Of a stretch of 64,000 bases of DNA, positions 1 to 8,886 are shown piece after piece. The DNA comes from Arthrobacter sp. Soil782 (GTDB lineage: Bacteria; Actinomycetota; Actinomycetes; Actinomycetales; Micrococcaceae): the NCBI RefSeq assembly GCF_001428435.1, contig NZ_LMSO01000007.1:62001-126000 (forward strand), read 5' to 3'. The position numbers and the translations under genes were made by a program. A model generated the notes under the pieces. That model had not been told where the DNA came from. It did no database searches and saw only the letters and a list, made by a program, of their open reading frames with translations. Position 1 is the first letter of the stretch. Each line of letters opens with the position of its first letter.

Positions 1-1
1 T

Positions 2-547
2 GTCAATACCTACTCCGAGGATGAGCTGCGGCGCATCATCCGTACTTGGGGCGAGGAAAAGTTCGCAGGACGGATTGCGTCCGGAATCGTCTCGGCACGG
101 AACGCAAAGCCGTTCACCACGACGGGCGAGCTGGTCGAGGCAATCCGCTCAGTTGTTCCCGCGGGCGCGGCCAAGACCGGAGGTCATCCGGCGAAGCGAA
201 CCTTTCAGGCTCTGCGTATTGAGGTCAACGAAGAGCTCACCGTGCTGACGCGTGCTATTCCTGCCGCACTCGAATCGACGGACGTGTTGGGAAGAGTGGT
301 TGTGATGTCCTACCACTCCCTAGAGGACAAGATCGTGAAAGCCGCCTTCTCCGCGGGAACGCGATCGTCCGCACCCGTCGGATTCCCGGTGGAGCTCGAG
401 GAACACACGCCTTACCTCAAGACACTGACCAAGGGCACTGAGGCTCCTACCGACCAGGAGATCGCTGACAACCCGCGCGCAGCATCGGCAAAGCTCAGGG
501 CAGTGGAACGCACCAGATCCAACACAACAGACAGGAACGCGAGATGA
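2..547 (+). CDS. rsmH: 16S rRNA (cytosine1402-N4)-methyltransferase RsmH, 3' part
   Basis: This is the C-terminal 181 residues of RsmH (MraW), an S-adenosylmethionine-dependent enzyme that methylates N4 of C1402 in the 16S rRNA decoding centre. The frame is open from base 2, so the SAM-binding N-terminus lies before the window. Visible family features are the [12 protein letters not shown] stretch, the [12 protein letters not shown] segment and the [14 protein letters not shown] motif, followed by a basic tail. It is the usual first or second gene of the division and cell-wall cluster. Its stop overlaps the next start in an ATGA arrangement, so it is probably translationally coupled to ftsL. 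Confidence 0.95.
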   Translation, partial: VNTYSEDELRRIIRTWGEEKFAGRIASGIVSARNAKPFTTTGELVEAIRSVVPAGAAKTGGHPAKRTFQALRIEVNEELTVLTRAIPAALESTDVLGRVVVMSYHSLEDKIVKAAFSAGTRSSAPVGFPVELEEHTPYLKTLTKGTEAPTDQEIADNPRAASAKLRAVERTRSNTTDRNAR

Positions 548-1215
548 GCCAATCAGTGCAGCAAAGGCCGTCTGTGCGTCACAGCGCTCATGCAGCGGCC
601 GGCGCAGTAGCCGGAAACACCGCCCGCGCGCTGCAGCACCCGGCAGTGTCCAGTCCCGCGGTGCAACCGGGACGGGAACGACGCCGGACCCCACTCTCGG
701 TGGTCCCGGCCGCACCCACGCGTGGCCGGGTCCCATTCGCTGTGTTCTCCATGGCCGCACTGATAGCAGCCCTGGTGGTGGTGCTCATGCTCAACATCTC
801 CGTCTCGAGCAGCCAGTACAAACTGGTCTCACTGCGCGGTGAAGAGGTTGCACTTGCCGAGCGGAACCAGGCGCTGACGCAGCAGCTGGAGAACCTCCGC
901 GCACCGCAGAACCTCGCATCAGCGGCGCACGAACTCGACATGGTGGCCTCCCCGACTTTCGGGACCATTGATGTAAATTCGTTGGCAGTCACCGGAAGCC
1001 CTGAGCCAGCCAAGGAGTCGGATGTACCGCCAGTTCTCGTGCCGGCACCTGCCGTGAACGTGCCGAGCCAGGCCGCCGCGCCGACGCCTTCGAATGAGCC
1101 GGCGGAACCGTCCGCACCGGCGGAACCGTCCGTACCGGACGCGGCCGCCGCACCGGAAGCGACCGTCGACGACGGGACAATCCCCGCACCGGCGCAGACT
1201 ACGCCCGGACAGTAA
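544..1215 (+). CDS. ftsL: FtsL-like septum protein
   Basis: A 223-residue bitopic membrane protein in the position of ftsL. A basic, Ala-rich cytoplasmic N-terminus (about 1-65) is followed by one membrane segment (about 66-90) and a short extracytoplasmic coiled-coil-like stretch rich in Leu, Glu and Gln (about 95-125), as expected for FtsL, which joins FtsQ and FtsB in recruiting FtsW/FtsI to the septum. The tail from about residue 155 is low-complexity Pro/Ala/Glu and longer than in classical FtsL; it contains an 18-bp tandem duplication. Sequence conservation of FtsL is low, so the name rests on position and topology. The start overlaps the rsmH stop. Confidence 0.8.
   Translation: MSQSVQQRPSVRHSAHAAAGAVAGNTARALQHPAVSSPAVQPGRERRRTPLSVVPAAPTRGRVPFAVFSMAALIAALVVVLMLNISVSSSQYKLVSLRGEEVALAERNQALTQQLENLRAPQNLASAAHELDMVASPTFGTIDVNSLAVTGSPEPAKESDVPPVLVPAPAVNVPSQAAAPTPSNEPAEPSAPAEPSVPDAAAAPEATVDDGTIPAPAQTTPGQ
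1101..1136 (+). repeat. 18-bp tandem duplication in the ftsL tail
   Basis: Two adjacent 18-bp units (1101-1118 and 1119-1136) differ at one base and encode A-E-P-S-A-P and A-E-P-S-V-P. They lie in the low-complexity extracytoplasmic tail of the FtsL-like protein, so copy-number change would be in frame. Confidence 0.85.
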
Positions 1216-1250
1216 GAGACCGCAGTACACCAACGCAGCGAGGAATCACG

Positions 1251-3041
1251 GTGGCACCAGCCGACAACCCCCAACATGAAACATTACGGGTCGCGCTCGG
1301 AGCCGCTAGGCTCAGGGTCGGACTGGCCTTTGTCCTGATTCTGCTGCTGGTCCTTGGGGTTCGCCTATTCCAGGTTCAGGGCCTCGACCCCGACGGAATG
1401 GCGCAGGTCGGCCTGAACAAGCGACTGGTTACCCAGCAGGTGCCGGCACTGCGTGGCAGCATCCTGGATGATGAGGGCAACGAGCTGGCGCACACGGTGC
1501 AGCGCTTCGATATTGTGGTTGACCAGACGCTCAGCGGCGGTGAAACCTTCGACCGGTACAACCGGGAGACCGGTAAGCGGGTTGAGGACATCCCCATGGA
1601 GCAGGGGTTCGAGGAGCTCTCAGCAATCCTTGGAGAGGACGTCGCCACGCTCAAGTCCTCCATCCTCGGAGACGCCAAGTTTGCCTTCGTTGCGCGTTCG
1701 GTGACGCCCGACATCAGGAACCAGGTGCTCGCCGTCGGGATGCCGGGAGTCTACGCCGACCCCACGACACTGCGCACGTACCCATCGGGAGCAGTAGCGG
1801 GCTCGATTCTCGGGTTCATGAGCGGTGACGGGCGCGCCCTGAGTGGAATCGAACTCACCCAGGAGGAACAGCTGACGGGGACACCGGGCAGCCGCACCTT
1901 CGAGATCGGCGGCGACGGTATCCGCATTCCGTACGCGACCAACGAGGACGTGCCCGCACAGGATGGCCAATCGGTGCGCCTGACCATCGATCAGGACCTC
2001 CAGTACTTCGCACAGCAGACCATCGCCGCGCAGGTCGAGGACTACAACGCCGAATGGGGCAATATCGTTGTCGTGGAGGCCAAAACCGGTGCCATCAAAG
2101 CGATGGCAGAGTCAACCACGCCCGACCCCAACGACTATGCGGCGACTGCTCCGGAGTTCTGGAAGCCGCTGTCAGTCACCGCCTCCTTTGAACCGGGTTC
2201 CACCACCAAGCTGATCACCATGGCTGCCGCGCTGGAGGAGGGGATCATCGAACCGACCAGCAGGTTCGAAACACCGCCCACCTATACCGTGGACGGGCAG
2301 ACGTTCAAGGACGCGTTCGAGCACGGGACGGAAAAGCGCACAGCGGCCGGTATTTTCGCCAAGTCCATGAACACCGGAACGGTCATGATCGGTGAGCAGC
2401 TGAGCAAGCAGCAGCGCTATGACTGGCTGCGAAAGTTCGGCATCGGCGAACCTCTCAATGTGGGGCTCAACGGCGAGACGGCAGGGATTCTCCCGACGCC
2501 GGACTCGTGGGATGAACGCCAGCAGTACACCGTCCTCTTCGGTCAGGGACTCGCGCAGACCGCATTGCACACCGCCATGGTGTACCAGGCCGTCGCCAAC
2601 GACGGCGTCCGACTGCAGCCCCGCCTCATCGACGCCTACATCGATGCAGACGGCACCGAGCACGTCGTTCCGCAGGCAGAGGGTACAAGGGTGGTGTCCC
2701 AAGAGACGGCGGATCAGCTTCACACCATGCTGGAAACCGTCACGGTGGAAGGGTCCGGAGCTTCTGGAGCACTCGAGCAGTACCGGGTGGGCTCCAAGAC
2801 GGGTACCGCTGAAGCGCCCAGTCCACAGGGCGGCTATGACGGCTACACTCTCTCCTACGCCGGAATGGCTCCGATGGAGGACCCGGAGTACATTGTCGTC
2901 GTCACCCTTCAGCGGCCTCAGGGTGACCTGTACTATCTGGTTCCGGGGGAGTCCTTCCAAAAGGTCATGAAGTATGTTCTGAACTCGAACAACATCCCAC
3001 CCTCGACCGGTAAGCCCGAGACTTACCCGGTCAAGTACTGA
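1251..3041 (+). CDS. ftsI: Septal transpeptidase FtsI (PBP3, class B PBP)
   Basis: A 596-residue class B penicillin-binding protein that cross-links septal peptidoglycan. One N-terminal membrane anchor (about 22-40) is followed by the PBP dimerisation domain (about 55-220) and the transpeptidase domain. The active-site motifs are complete: S317-T-T-K320 with the nucleophile serine, S372-M-N374, and K516-T-G518. It works with FtsW, encoded downstream, as the septal synthase pair. The GTG start at 1251 is chosen because the hydrophobic anchor follows at the expected distance. It has no PASTA repeats, which separates it from high-molecular-weight PBPs that carry them. Confidence 0.95.
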   Translation: MAPADNPQHETLRVALGAARLRVGLAFVLILLLVLGVRLFQVQGLDPDGMAQVGLNKRLVTQQVPALRGSILDDEGNELAHTVQRFDIVVDQTLSGGETFDRYNRETGKRVEDIPMEQGFEELSAILGEDVATLKSSILGDAKFAFVARSVTPDIRNQVLAVGMPGVYADPTTLRTYPSGAVAGSILGFMSGDGRALSGIELTQEEQLTGTPGSRTFEIGGDGIRIPYATNEDVPAQDGQSVRLTIDQDLQYFAQQTIAAQVEDYNAEWGNIVVVEAKTGAIKAMAESTTPDPNDYAATAPEFWKPLSVTASFEPGSTTKLITMAAALEEGIIEPTSRFETPPTYTVDGQTFKDAFEHGTEKRTAAGIFAKSMNTGTVMIGEQLSKQQRYDWLRKFGIGEPLNVGLNGETAGILPTPDSWDERQQYTVLFGQGLAQTALHTAMVYQAVANDGVRLQPRLIDAYIDADGTEHVVPQAEGTRVVSQETADQLHTMLETVTVEGSGASGALEQYRVGSKTGTAEAPSPQGGYDGYTLSYAGMAPMEDPEYIVVVTLQRPQGDLYYLVPGESFQKVMKYVLNSNNIPPSTGKPETYPVKY

Positions 3042-3062
3042 ACCGCGTAAGCAGGCCCCAAC

Positions 3063-4694
3063 GTGTCCACAAATGAAGAGTCCGCTGCGCTCATGCGTCC
3101 GGACGCCGTCGTCCCGCGCACCATGGATGAGGTGCTTGCCGAGCTCCCGTCGGAGCTCGCCCGCGTGCAGCTAGTAACCGGACCTCACGACGGCGGTGCG
3201 CCCGCTTCGATCACGGGCGTCACCATTGATTCCCGGGAAGTTCGTGCCGGCGACCTCTACATTGCCCTGCCGGGCACGGGTCGCCATGGGGCTGACTTCA
3301 CCGGTCAAGCCGTTGCGGCTGGAGCCACGGCAGTGCTAACGGATGACCAGGGAGTGGCTGTCGCCGAGCCGGCGCTGAGCGGCTCGAGGATTCCGCTGTA
3401 CCGGGCAGCGCCGGTGCGGGATTACGTCGGACCACTTGCCGCCGTCGTTTTCAATAGCCAGCCGGCCGGTAGCCGTCCCGTGCTCTATGGTGTGACCGGC
3501 ACCAATGGGAAGACCACCACGACCTACTTCCTGACTGCACTGGAGTCGGCGCTCGGCAGGAGTACCGGGCTGATCGGAACCATCGAGATCCGGGTAGGGC
3601 AAACGGTCATCCCGTCCGTCCTCACTACGCCCGAATCTCCGCAGGTGCACGGCATCCTGGCGCTGATGAGGGAGCGGGGTATCGAAGCTGCTGCCATGGA
3701 GGTTTCCTCGCATGCCATTGAGTACCGTCGTGTCGACGGAGTGCACTTTGACGTTGCGGGCTTCACCAACCTGACCCAGGACCATCTGGATCTCCACGGA
3801 AGCATGGAAGAGTACTTCGCCGCGAAGGCTGCCCTGTTCCGGCCGAACCGGACCCGCCGCGCCGTCGTCCTGATCGACGATTCCTGGGGGCACCGCATCG
3901 CGGACCAAGCCGGCGTCGAGACGCTTACGGTGTCAGTGACCGGTGCGTCGGAGGCGGATTGGAACGTCTCGGAGATACAGCGCACCGGCCTCGGACATAC
4001 CTTCACACTCATTGGTCCGCAGAGACAGAAGTTGCGGCTTCGCTGCGGCCTCCCCGGCACCTTCAACGTAGCCAACGCCGCTCTGGCTGCGGTGATGGTT
4101 CTGGCTTCGGGCGTTGAGGCGGAAACGCTCCAGCGGGCTGCGGACGCGCACGATCCGTTCACCACCCAGGTACCCGGCCGCATGCAGCTGATTGCTGAGC
4201 GTCCTGCTGCCATTGTTGACTTCGCACACAATCCCGACGCGTTGGAGCTTACGCTCGACTCGGTGCGCGTGCCGGACGCCGGCTCCCGTGTGATCGTGGT
4301 TTTCGGCGCTACCGGGCAGAGGGACGTCTCGAAGCGCCCGATCATGGGCGCCACGGCAGCCAGGCGGGCCGACGTCGTTATCATCACGGATGACGATCCC
4401 CATGATGAGGACGCGGCCAGCATCCGTGCGGACGTGCTTGAGGGTGCTCGCGTTGCACGGGACGGCGAGAACCTGTCGTGCGAAATCATCGAGGTGTTCC
4501 CGCGTGCTGCGGCTATTGATCGAGCGGTGGCTCTTGCCCGGCAAGGCGATGTGGTCCTTGTCGCCGGGCGTGGCCATGAGGTGTGGCAGGAGGTCAAGGG
4601 CGTGAATCTTCCACTCGATGACCGGGTTGAGCTGGCGGCCGCATTGACACGGCACGGATTCTCTGCGCTTTCCGGCAACAGGATAGAGTCCTAG
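3063..4694 (+). CDS. murE: UDP-MurNAc-L-Ala-D-Glu--L-lysine (or diamino acid) ligase MurE
   Basis: A 543-residue Mur ligase that adds the third amino acid to the peptidoglycan stem peptide in the cytoplasm with ATP hydrolysis. The three Mur-ligase domains are present, with the ATP-binding GTNGKTTT loop starting at residue 146. The amino-acid-selecting motif, DNPR in diaminopimelate-adding enzymes, reads D-D-P-H at residues 444-447. Arthrobacter-type organisms have L-lysine at this position, and the changed motif fits lysine rather than meso-diaminopimelate; that substrate call is inference. A GTG start is used 21 bases after ftsI. murF follows after 6 bases. Confidence 0.93.
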   Translation: MSTNEESAALMRPDAVVPRTMDEVLAELPSELARVQLVTGPHDGGAPASITGVTIDSREVRAGDLYIALPGTGRHGADFTGQAVAAGATAVLTDDQGVAVAEPALSGSRIPLYRAAPVRDYVGPLAAVVFNSQPAGSRPVLYGVTGTNGKTTTTYFLTALESALGRSTGLIGTIEIRVGQTVIPSVLTTPESPQVHGILALMRERGIEAAAMEVSSHAIEYRRVDGVHFDVAGFTNLTQDHLDLHGSMEEYFAAKAALFRPNRTRRAVVLIDDSWGHRIADQAGVETLTVSVTGASEADWNVSEIQRTGLGHTFTLIGPQRQKLRLRCGLPGTFNVANAALAAVMVLASGVEAETLQRAADAHDPFTTQVPGRMQLIAERPAAIVDFAHNPDALELTLDSVRVPDAGSRVIVVFGATGQRDVSKRPIMGATAARRADVVIITDDDPHDEDAASIRADVLEGARVARDGENLSCEIIEVFPRAAAIDRAVALARQGDVVLVAGRGHEVWQEVKGVNLPLDDRVELAAALTRHGFSALSGNRIES

Positions 4695-4700
4695 ATCGTC

Positions 4701-6224
4701 ATGATTGAATTCAGCGCAGCCGACATCGCGGCAGTCACAGGCGGAACGCTCTCCCTGTCGGCTCAAGGGGCTCCTTCTTTGGTTGTCCATTCAGCCACCA
4801 CCGACTCTCGGGAAAGCCGCCCGGGTGGTCTCTTCATCGCAAAGCCGGGTGAGTCCACAGACGGCCATCACTTCGTCTCCAGTGCCTTCGCGAACGGTGC
4901 GGTTCTGGCCCTTGTCGAGCGGCCGGTAATGGACGACGCCGGCACTGACTTCCCCGCTGTGGTGGTGCCCGATGCCGTGGAGGCAATGGGCCGACTGGCC
5001 GGAGAGGTGGTGCGCCGCCTCCGTGCGCACTCACCACTGACGGTCATCGGCATCACGGGTTCAGCGGGCAAAACCACCACGAAGGACGTACTTGCGCAGC
5101 TGCTCCGCCAGGAGGGGCCCACCGTTTCCCCCATCGGCTCGTACAACGGTGAGATTGGGGTTCCGCTGACGGTTTTCTCCGCCGAGTACGGCACCCGCTA
5201 CCTGGTCATTGAGATGGGCGCCACCGGCGTCGGGCACATCGAGTACCTTGCCTCCATGGTGCAGCCGGACATCGGAATAGTCCTGTGCGTCGGATCCGCG
5301 CACGCGGGTGAGTTCGGCGGTGTCGACATGATTGCCAAGGCCAAGGGGGAGCTGCCGCGGTCCCTTGGTTCAAACGGTGTGGCCATCCTTAATGGTGATG
5401 ACCGGCGGGTACTGGCGATGGCTGATCAGACCCAGGCACAGACCGTCCTCTTTACGGAGGACCCCACCTTTGACGGGCCGGGCAGCAGTGTCGTCCGTGC
5501 TGCGGACGTAACGCTGTCCGTCGAAGGTAATCCGTGTTTCACCCTGCACCTCCCGGACGGTGGTCGTCACGAGGTTCGGCCGCTGCTGATCGGACGGCAT
5601 CATGTCGCCAACCTCCTCGCGGCCGCTTCCGCTGCCCACCTCCTCGGAATTCCGGGGGATCGAATCGCTGCCGGACTGTCTACCGCCCGGGCGGTCAGCC
5701 GCTGGCGGATGGAGCGTACCGACAGGCCGGACGGCGTGACGGTGATCAATGACGCCTACAATGCCAACCCGGAGTCGATGCGTGCGGCGCTTGCGACGCT
5801 CGCCGAGCTGGGGCGCGGCCGTCGCACCTGGGCAGTACTCGGTGAGATGCTAGAGCTGGGCGAGGACTCCATCACTGCCCACGATGCACTTGGCAGGGTG
5901 GTTGTCCGGCTCAATATCTCCAAGCTGCTGGTTGTCGGGTCCGGGGCCAAAGCACTCCACACCGGAGCAGTGCTGGAAGGATCATGGGGAGACGAAGCGG
6001 TCTTCGTTCAAGATGTCTCCCAGGCCGAGGAAATCCTCGATCGGGAACTGCAGCCGGGTGACCTTGTCCTCGTGAAATCCTCGAATGGTGCCGGTCTCCG
6101 CCATCTGGGTGATCGGCTAGCATTGGCGTCAGACAACTCGTCGGCGGTGCCCGAAGCAGCCCCGGGATCACAGGCTGAATTGAATGGACCCGGTCCAATG
6201 AACCAAGGGGGGCACTCGCTGTGA
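4701..6224 (+). CDS. murF: UDP-MurNAc-tripeptide--D-Ala-D-Ala ligase MurF
   Basis: A 507-residue Mur ligase that joins D-alanyl-D-alanine to the UDP-MurNAc tripeptide, completing the soluble precursor. It shows the ATP loop G-S-A-G-K-T-T-T-K (about residues 116-124), a Y-N-G-E-I-G-V-P-L stretch, the E-M-G-A segment and the D-A-Y-N-A-N-P-E-S motif of the C-terminal domain. The last 25 or so residues are a non-conserved Ser/Ala/Gly-rich tail. Its TGA overlaps the GTG of mraY by 4 bases, which implies translational coupling between precursor synthesis and membrane loading. Confidence 0.95.
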   Translation: MIEFSAADIAAVTGGTLSLSAQGAPSLVVHSATTDSRESRPGGLFIAKPGESTDGHHFVSSAFANGAVLALVERPVMDDAGTDFPAVVVPDAVEAMGRLAGEVVRRLRAHSPLTVIGITGSAGKTTTKDVLAQLLRQEGPTVSPIGSYNGEIGVPLTVFSAEYGTRYLVIEMGATGVGHIEYLASMVQPDIGIVLCVGSAHAGEFGGVDMIAKAKGELPRSLGSNGVAILNGDDRRVLAMADQTQAQTVLFTEDPTFDGPGSSVVRAADVTLSVEGNPCFTLHLPDGGRHEVRPLLIGRHHVANLLAAASAAHLLGIPGDRIAAGLSTARAVSRWRMERTDRPDGVTVINDAYNANPESMRAALATLAELGRGRRTWAVLGEMLELGEDSITAHDALGRVVVRLNISKLLVVGSGAKALHTGAVLEGSWGDEAVFVQDVSQAEEILDRELQPGDLVLVKSSNGAGLRHLGDRLALASDNSSAVPEAAPGSQAELNGPGPMNQGGHSL

Positions 6225-7324
6225 TTGCGCTGTTGATTGCCTCCGCCTCCGCATTGCTTCTTGCACTTGTGGGCACACCACTTTTCATCAGGCTCCTCGT
6301 CCGAAAGAGCTACGGCCAGTTCATTCGCGACGACGGCCCAACGGCCCACCATACAAAGCGCGGGACGCCCACCATGGGCGGCGCAGTCATCGTCGGATCG
6401 GTTGTTCTCGCTTACTTCGCCACACACCTGATCATGATGGCGGCGGGTGGCTCCGACGGCCCGACCGTGTCCGGTCTCCTGCTGCTGATGGTCACCGTAG
6501 GCATGGGAGTCGTCGGCTTCTTCGACGACTACATCAAGATTTCAAAGCAGCGAAGCCTGGGACTCAGCGCACCGGCGAAGATCATCGGGCAAACCCTGGT
6601 GGGTGTTTTGTTTGCCGTGCTGGCCCTGAACTTCCCGGATGAGAATGGACGCACGCCGGCGTCGACTGCTATCTCCTTCGTCAGGGATACAGCAGTCGAC
6701 CTGGCATTCGCCGGTTCGATTATCGGCGCCATCCTCTTCGTTCTGTGGTCCATTCTCATCATTACCGCCGCAACGAACGGCGTGAACCTGGCGGACGGCC
6801 TGGACGGACTGGCCACCGGTGCATCAGTCTTTGTCTTCGGCGCTTACATGCTGATGGGCATCTGGCAGTTCAACCAGAGGTGCGCATCGCCGGAGGTTCC
6901 AACCAACATCTGTTACGAGGTCCGCGACCCCCTGGACCTGGCGCTGATCGCCGGTGCGATGTGCGGAGCTCTGGTGGGATTCCTCTGGTGGAACACCTCA
7001 CCGGCCAAAATTTTCATGGGAGACACCGGATCGCTCGCGATCGGCGGAGCAATTGCCGGATTCGCTATTCTCTCCCGCACCCAGCTTCTCTTGGTCATCA
7101 TGGCGGGGCTGTTCGTCATGATCACGCTGTCCGTGATCATCCAGGTGGGCTTCTTCAAACTGTCCGGAGGCAAGCGGGTCTTCAAAATGGCGCCGCTCCA
7201 GCATCACTTCGAGCTCAAGGGGTGGCAGGAAGTCACGGTGGTTGTGCGGTTCTGGATCCTTGCCGGACTGTTCGTCGCTGTCGCGCTCGGTATCTTCTAC
7301 GCTGAATGGGTTGTACTTCTGTGA
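6221..7324 (+). CDS. mraY: Phospho-N-acetylmuramoyl-pentapeptide transferase MraY
   Basis: A 367-residue polytopic membrane enzyme with about ten transmembrane segments that transfers phospho-MurNAc-pentapeptide to undecaprenyl phosphate, making lipid I. Family signatures are seen in order: the T-P-T-M-G-G loop near residue 48, G-F-F-D-D-Y near 105 with the catalytic aspartates, N-L-A-D-G-L-D-G near 190, and F-M-G-D-T-G-S-L-A near 265. The His-rich L-Q-H-H-F-E motif follows near residue 326. The GTG start overlaps the murF stop and the stop overlaps the murD start. Confidence 0.97.
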   Translation: MIALLIASASALLLALVGTPLFIRLLVRKSYGQFIRDDGPTAHHTKRGTPTMGGAVIVGSVVLAYFATHLIMMAAGGSDGPTVSGLLLLMVTVGMGVVGFFDDYIKISKQRSLGLSAPAKIIGQTLVGVLFAVLALNFPDENGRTPASTAISFVRDTAVDLAFAGSIIGAILFVLWSILIITAATNGVNLADGLDGLATGASVFVFGAYMLMGIWQFNQRCASPEVPTNICYEVRDPLDLALIAGAMCGALVGFLWWNTSPAKIFMGDTGSLAIGGAIAGFAILSRTQLLLVIMAGLFVMITLSVIIQVGFFKLSGGKRVFKMAPLQHHFELKGWQEVTVVVRFWILAGLFVAVALGIFYAEWVVLL

Positions 7325-8886
7325 GTGGTACAGGTGCCCAGGAGAACTCTGACCGCCTTGAAAGCCTGACGTCGTGGGACGCTGACTGGGCAGGGCTACG
7401 CGTCGTGGTAACGGGGATCGGCCTGTCCGGTTTCTCTGCCGCTGACACGCTGATCGAACTCGGTGCACGGGTTGTGGTGTGCGACTCCTCGGATTCCGAA
7501 GAGAACAGGGCGAAGGCGGACACCCTTCGCATCGTCGGGGCAGTGGACGTCCTGCTCGGGGCCGAGGCCGCTGCTACGCTCCCACAGGTGGACGGAGAAG
7601 CGCCCGAACTGGTGGTGACCTCTCCCGGTTGGCGTCCTGATCAGCCGCTGCTCGCTGCGGCCGCCGCTGCCGGAATCCCGGTATGGGGTGATGTCGAACT
7701 CGCATGGCGCGTACGAGTGCGCCGGGGCAGGCCCACCGCTGAGTGGTTGACCATCACCGGAACCAATGGCAAGACAACCACTGTCACCTTGGCGGAATCG
7801 ATGCTCCGCGCCGGAGGCCTCCGCGCCATCGCCGCGGGGAACGTCGGCACGCCGCTGCTCGACGCCATCCGGGACCCGCAGGGCTACGATGTGATCGCCG
7901 TCGAACTCTCAAGTTTCCAGCTGCACTGGAGTTCGAGCCTCGCGCCGCTCGCCAGTGTCTGCCTGAATCTGGCCGAAGATCACGTGGACTGGCACGGAGG
8001 ATTCGAAGCCTACCGGGCGGCCAAGGCAATGATCTACGACAACACCCGCGTGGCCTGTGTGTACAACGCCGAAGACGAGGCCACCGAGCGGATGGTGGAG
8101 GATGCTGATGTCCAGGAAGGCTGCCGGGCGATCGGCTTCACCACCAATACCCCTGCCATCAGCATGCTCGGGGTTGTAGACGGTCTGCTGGTGGATCGTG
8201 CGTATATCGAACAGCGGAAGGATTCAGCGGCGGAACTGGCCTCGGTGACGGACCTCGGGGAAGTGGTTCCCCGCCACCTCGTCGCCAACGCCCTGGCAGC
8301 GGCGGCCCTGGTGCGGGCAGCGGGTGTCCCGGCGGCCGCGGTGCGTGAAGGCATCCGTAACTACCAGCCGTCCGGGCATCGAATCGAGCTTGTTGCGGCA
8401 CGGGACGGCGTGCTCTGGATCAACGATTCCAAGGCAACCAATCCGCACGCGGCACACGCAGCCCTGTCCTCCTTCTCCAGTGTCGTCTGGATTGCGGGTG
8501 GGCTTTCCAAGGGCGTCGACTATAACAGCCTGGTCAGGGATAACGCAGCCCGCTTCAAGGCGGCTGTCCTTATCGGCCGCGACAGTTCTGACCTAGCCGC
8601 TGCTCTCAGCCGACACGCGCCCGATGTTCCCGTGATAGTTCCAGCCGCGGGTCACACTGGTAGAGACGAGCTGCCGTCCCAGCACTCGAGTTCAGACGGC
8701 GTTCAGGCAATGCGCGCCGCTGTCACCGAAGCGCTGCGTATCGCCGTTGACGGCGACACTGTTCTCATGGCGCCGGCAGCAGCGTCGATGGACCAGTTCC
8801 CTTCCTACGCTCACCGTGGCACCGCATTCATCGAGGCGGTTCGCGGGATTGTGGAGGGGCAGGGATTCACCGCTAAGGAGTTGTAA
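7321..8886 (+). CDS. murD: UDP-MurNAc-L-alanine--D-glutamate ligase MurD
   Basis: A 521-residue Mur ligase that adds D-glutamate to UDP-MurNAc-L-alanine. An N-terminal Rossmann-like domain begins G-I-G-L-S-G-F-S. The ATP loop T-G-T-N-G-K-T-T-T follows about residue 146, and the Mur-ligase C-terminal domain contains N-D-S-K-A-T-N and G-G-L-S-K-G. I place the start at GTG 7321, which overlaps the mraY stop as GTGA like most junctions in this cluster. An in-frame ATG at 7306 would add five residues and a longer overlap. It ends in a TAATG junction with ftsW. Confidence 0.94.
   Translation: MSGTGAQENSDRLESLTSWDADWAGLRVVVTGIGLSGFSAADTLIELGARVVVCDSSDSEENRAKADTLRIVGAVDVLLGAEAAATLPQVDGEAPELVVTSPGWRPDQPLLAAAAAAGIPVWGDVELAWRVRVRRGRPTAEWLTITGTNGKTTTVTLAESMLRAGGLRAIAAGNVGTPLLDAIRDPQGYDVIAVELSSFQLHWSSSLAPLASVCLNLAEDHVDWHGGFEAYRAAKAMIYDNTRVACVYNAEDEATERMVEDADVQEGCRAIGFTTNTPAISMLGVVDGLLVDRAYIEQRKDSAAELASVTDLGEVVPRHLVANALAAAALVRAAGVPAAAVREGIRNYQPSGHRIELVAARDGVLWINDSKATNPHAAHAALSSFSSVVWIAGGLSKGVDYNSLVRDNAARFKAAVLIGRDSSDLAAALSRHAPDVPVIVPAAGHTGRDELPSQHSSSDGVQAMRAAVTEALRIAVDGDTVLMAPAAASMDQFPSYAHRGTAFIEAVRGIVEGQGFTAKEL

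Noticed and set aside
3524-4678. A 384-codon open frame antisense to murE
   Set aside because: Composition is Ser/Arg/Thr-rich shadow sequence with no family features, opposite a complete Mur ligase.
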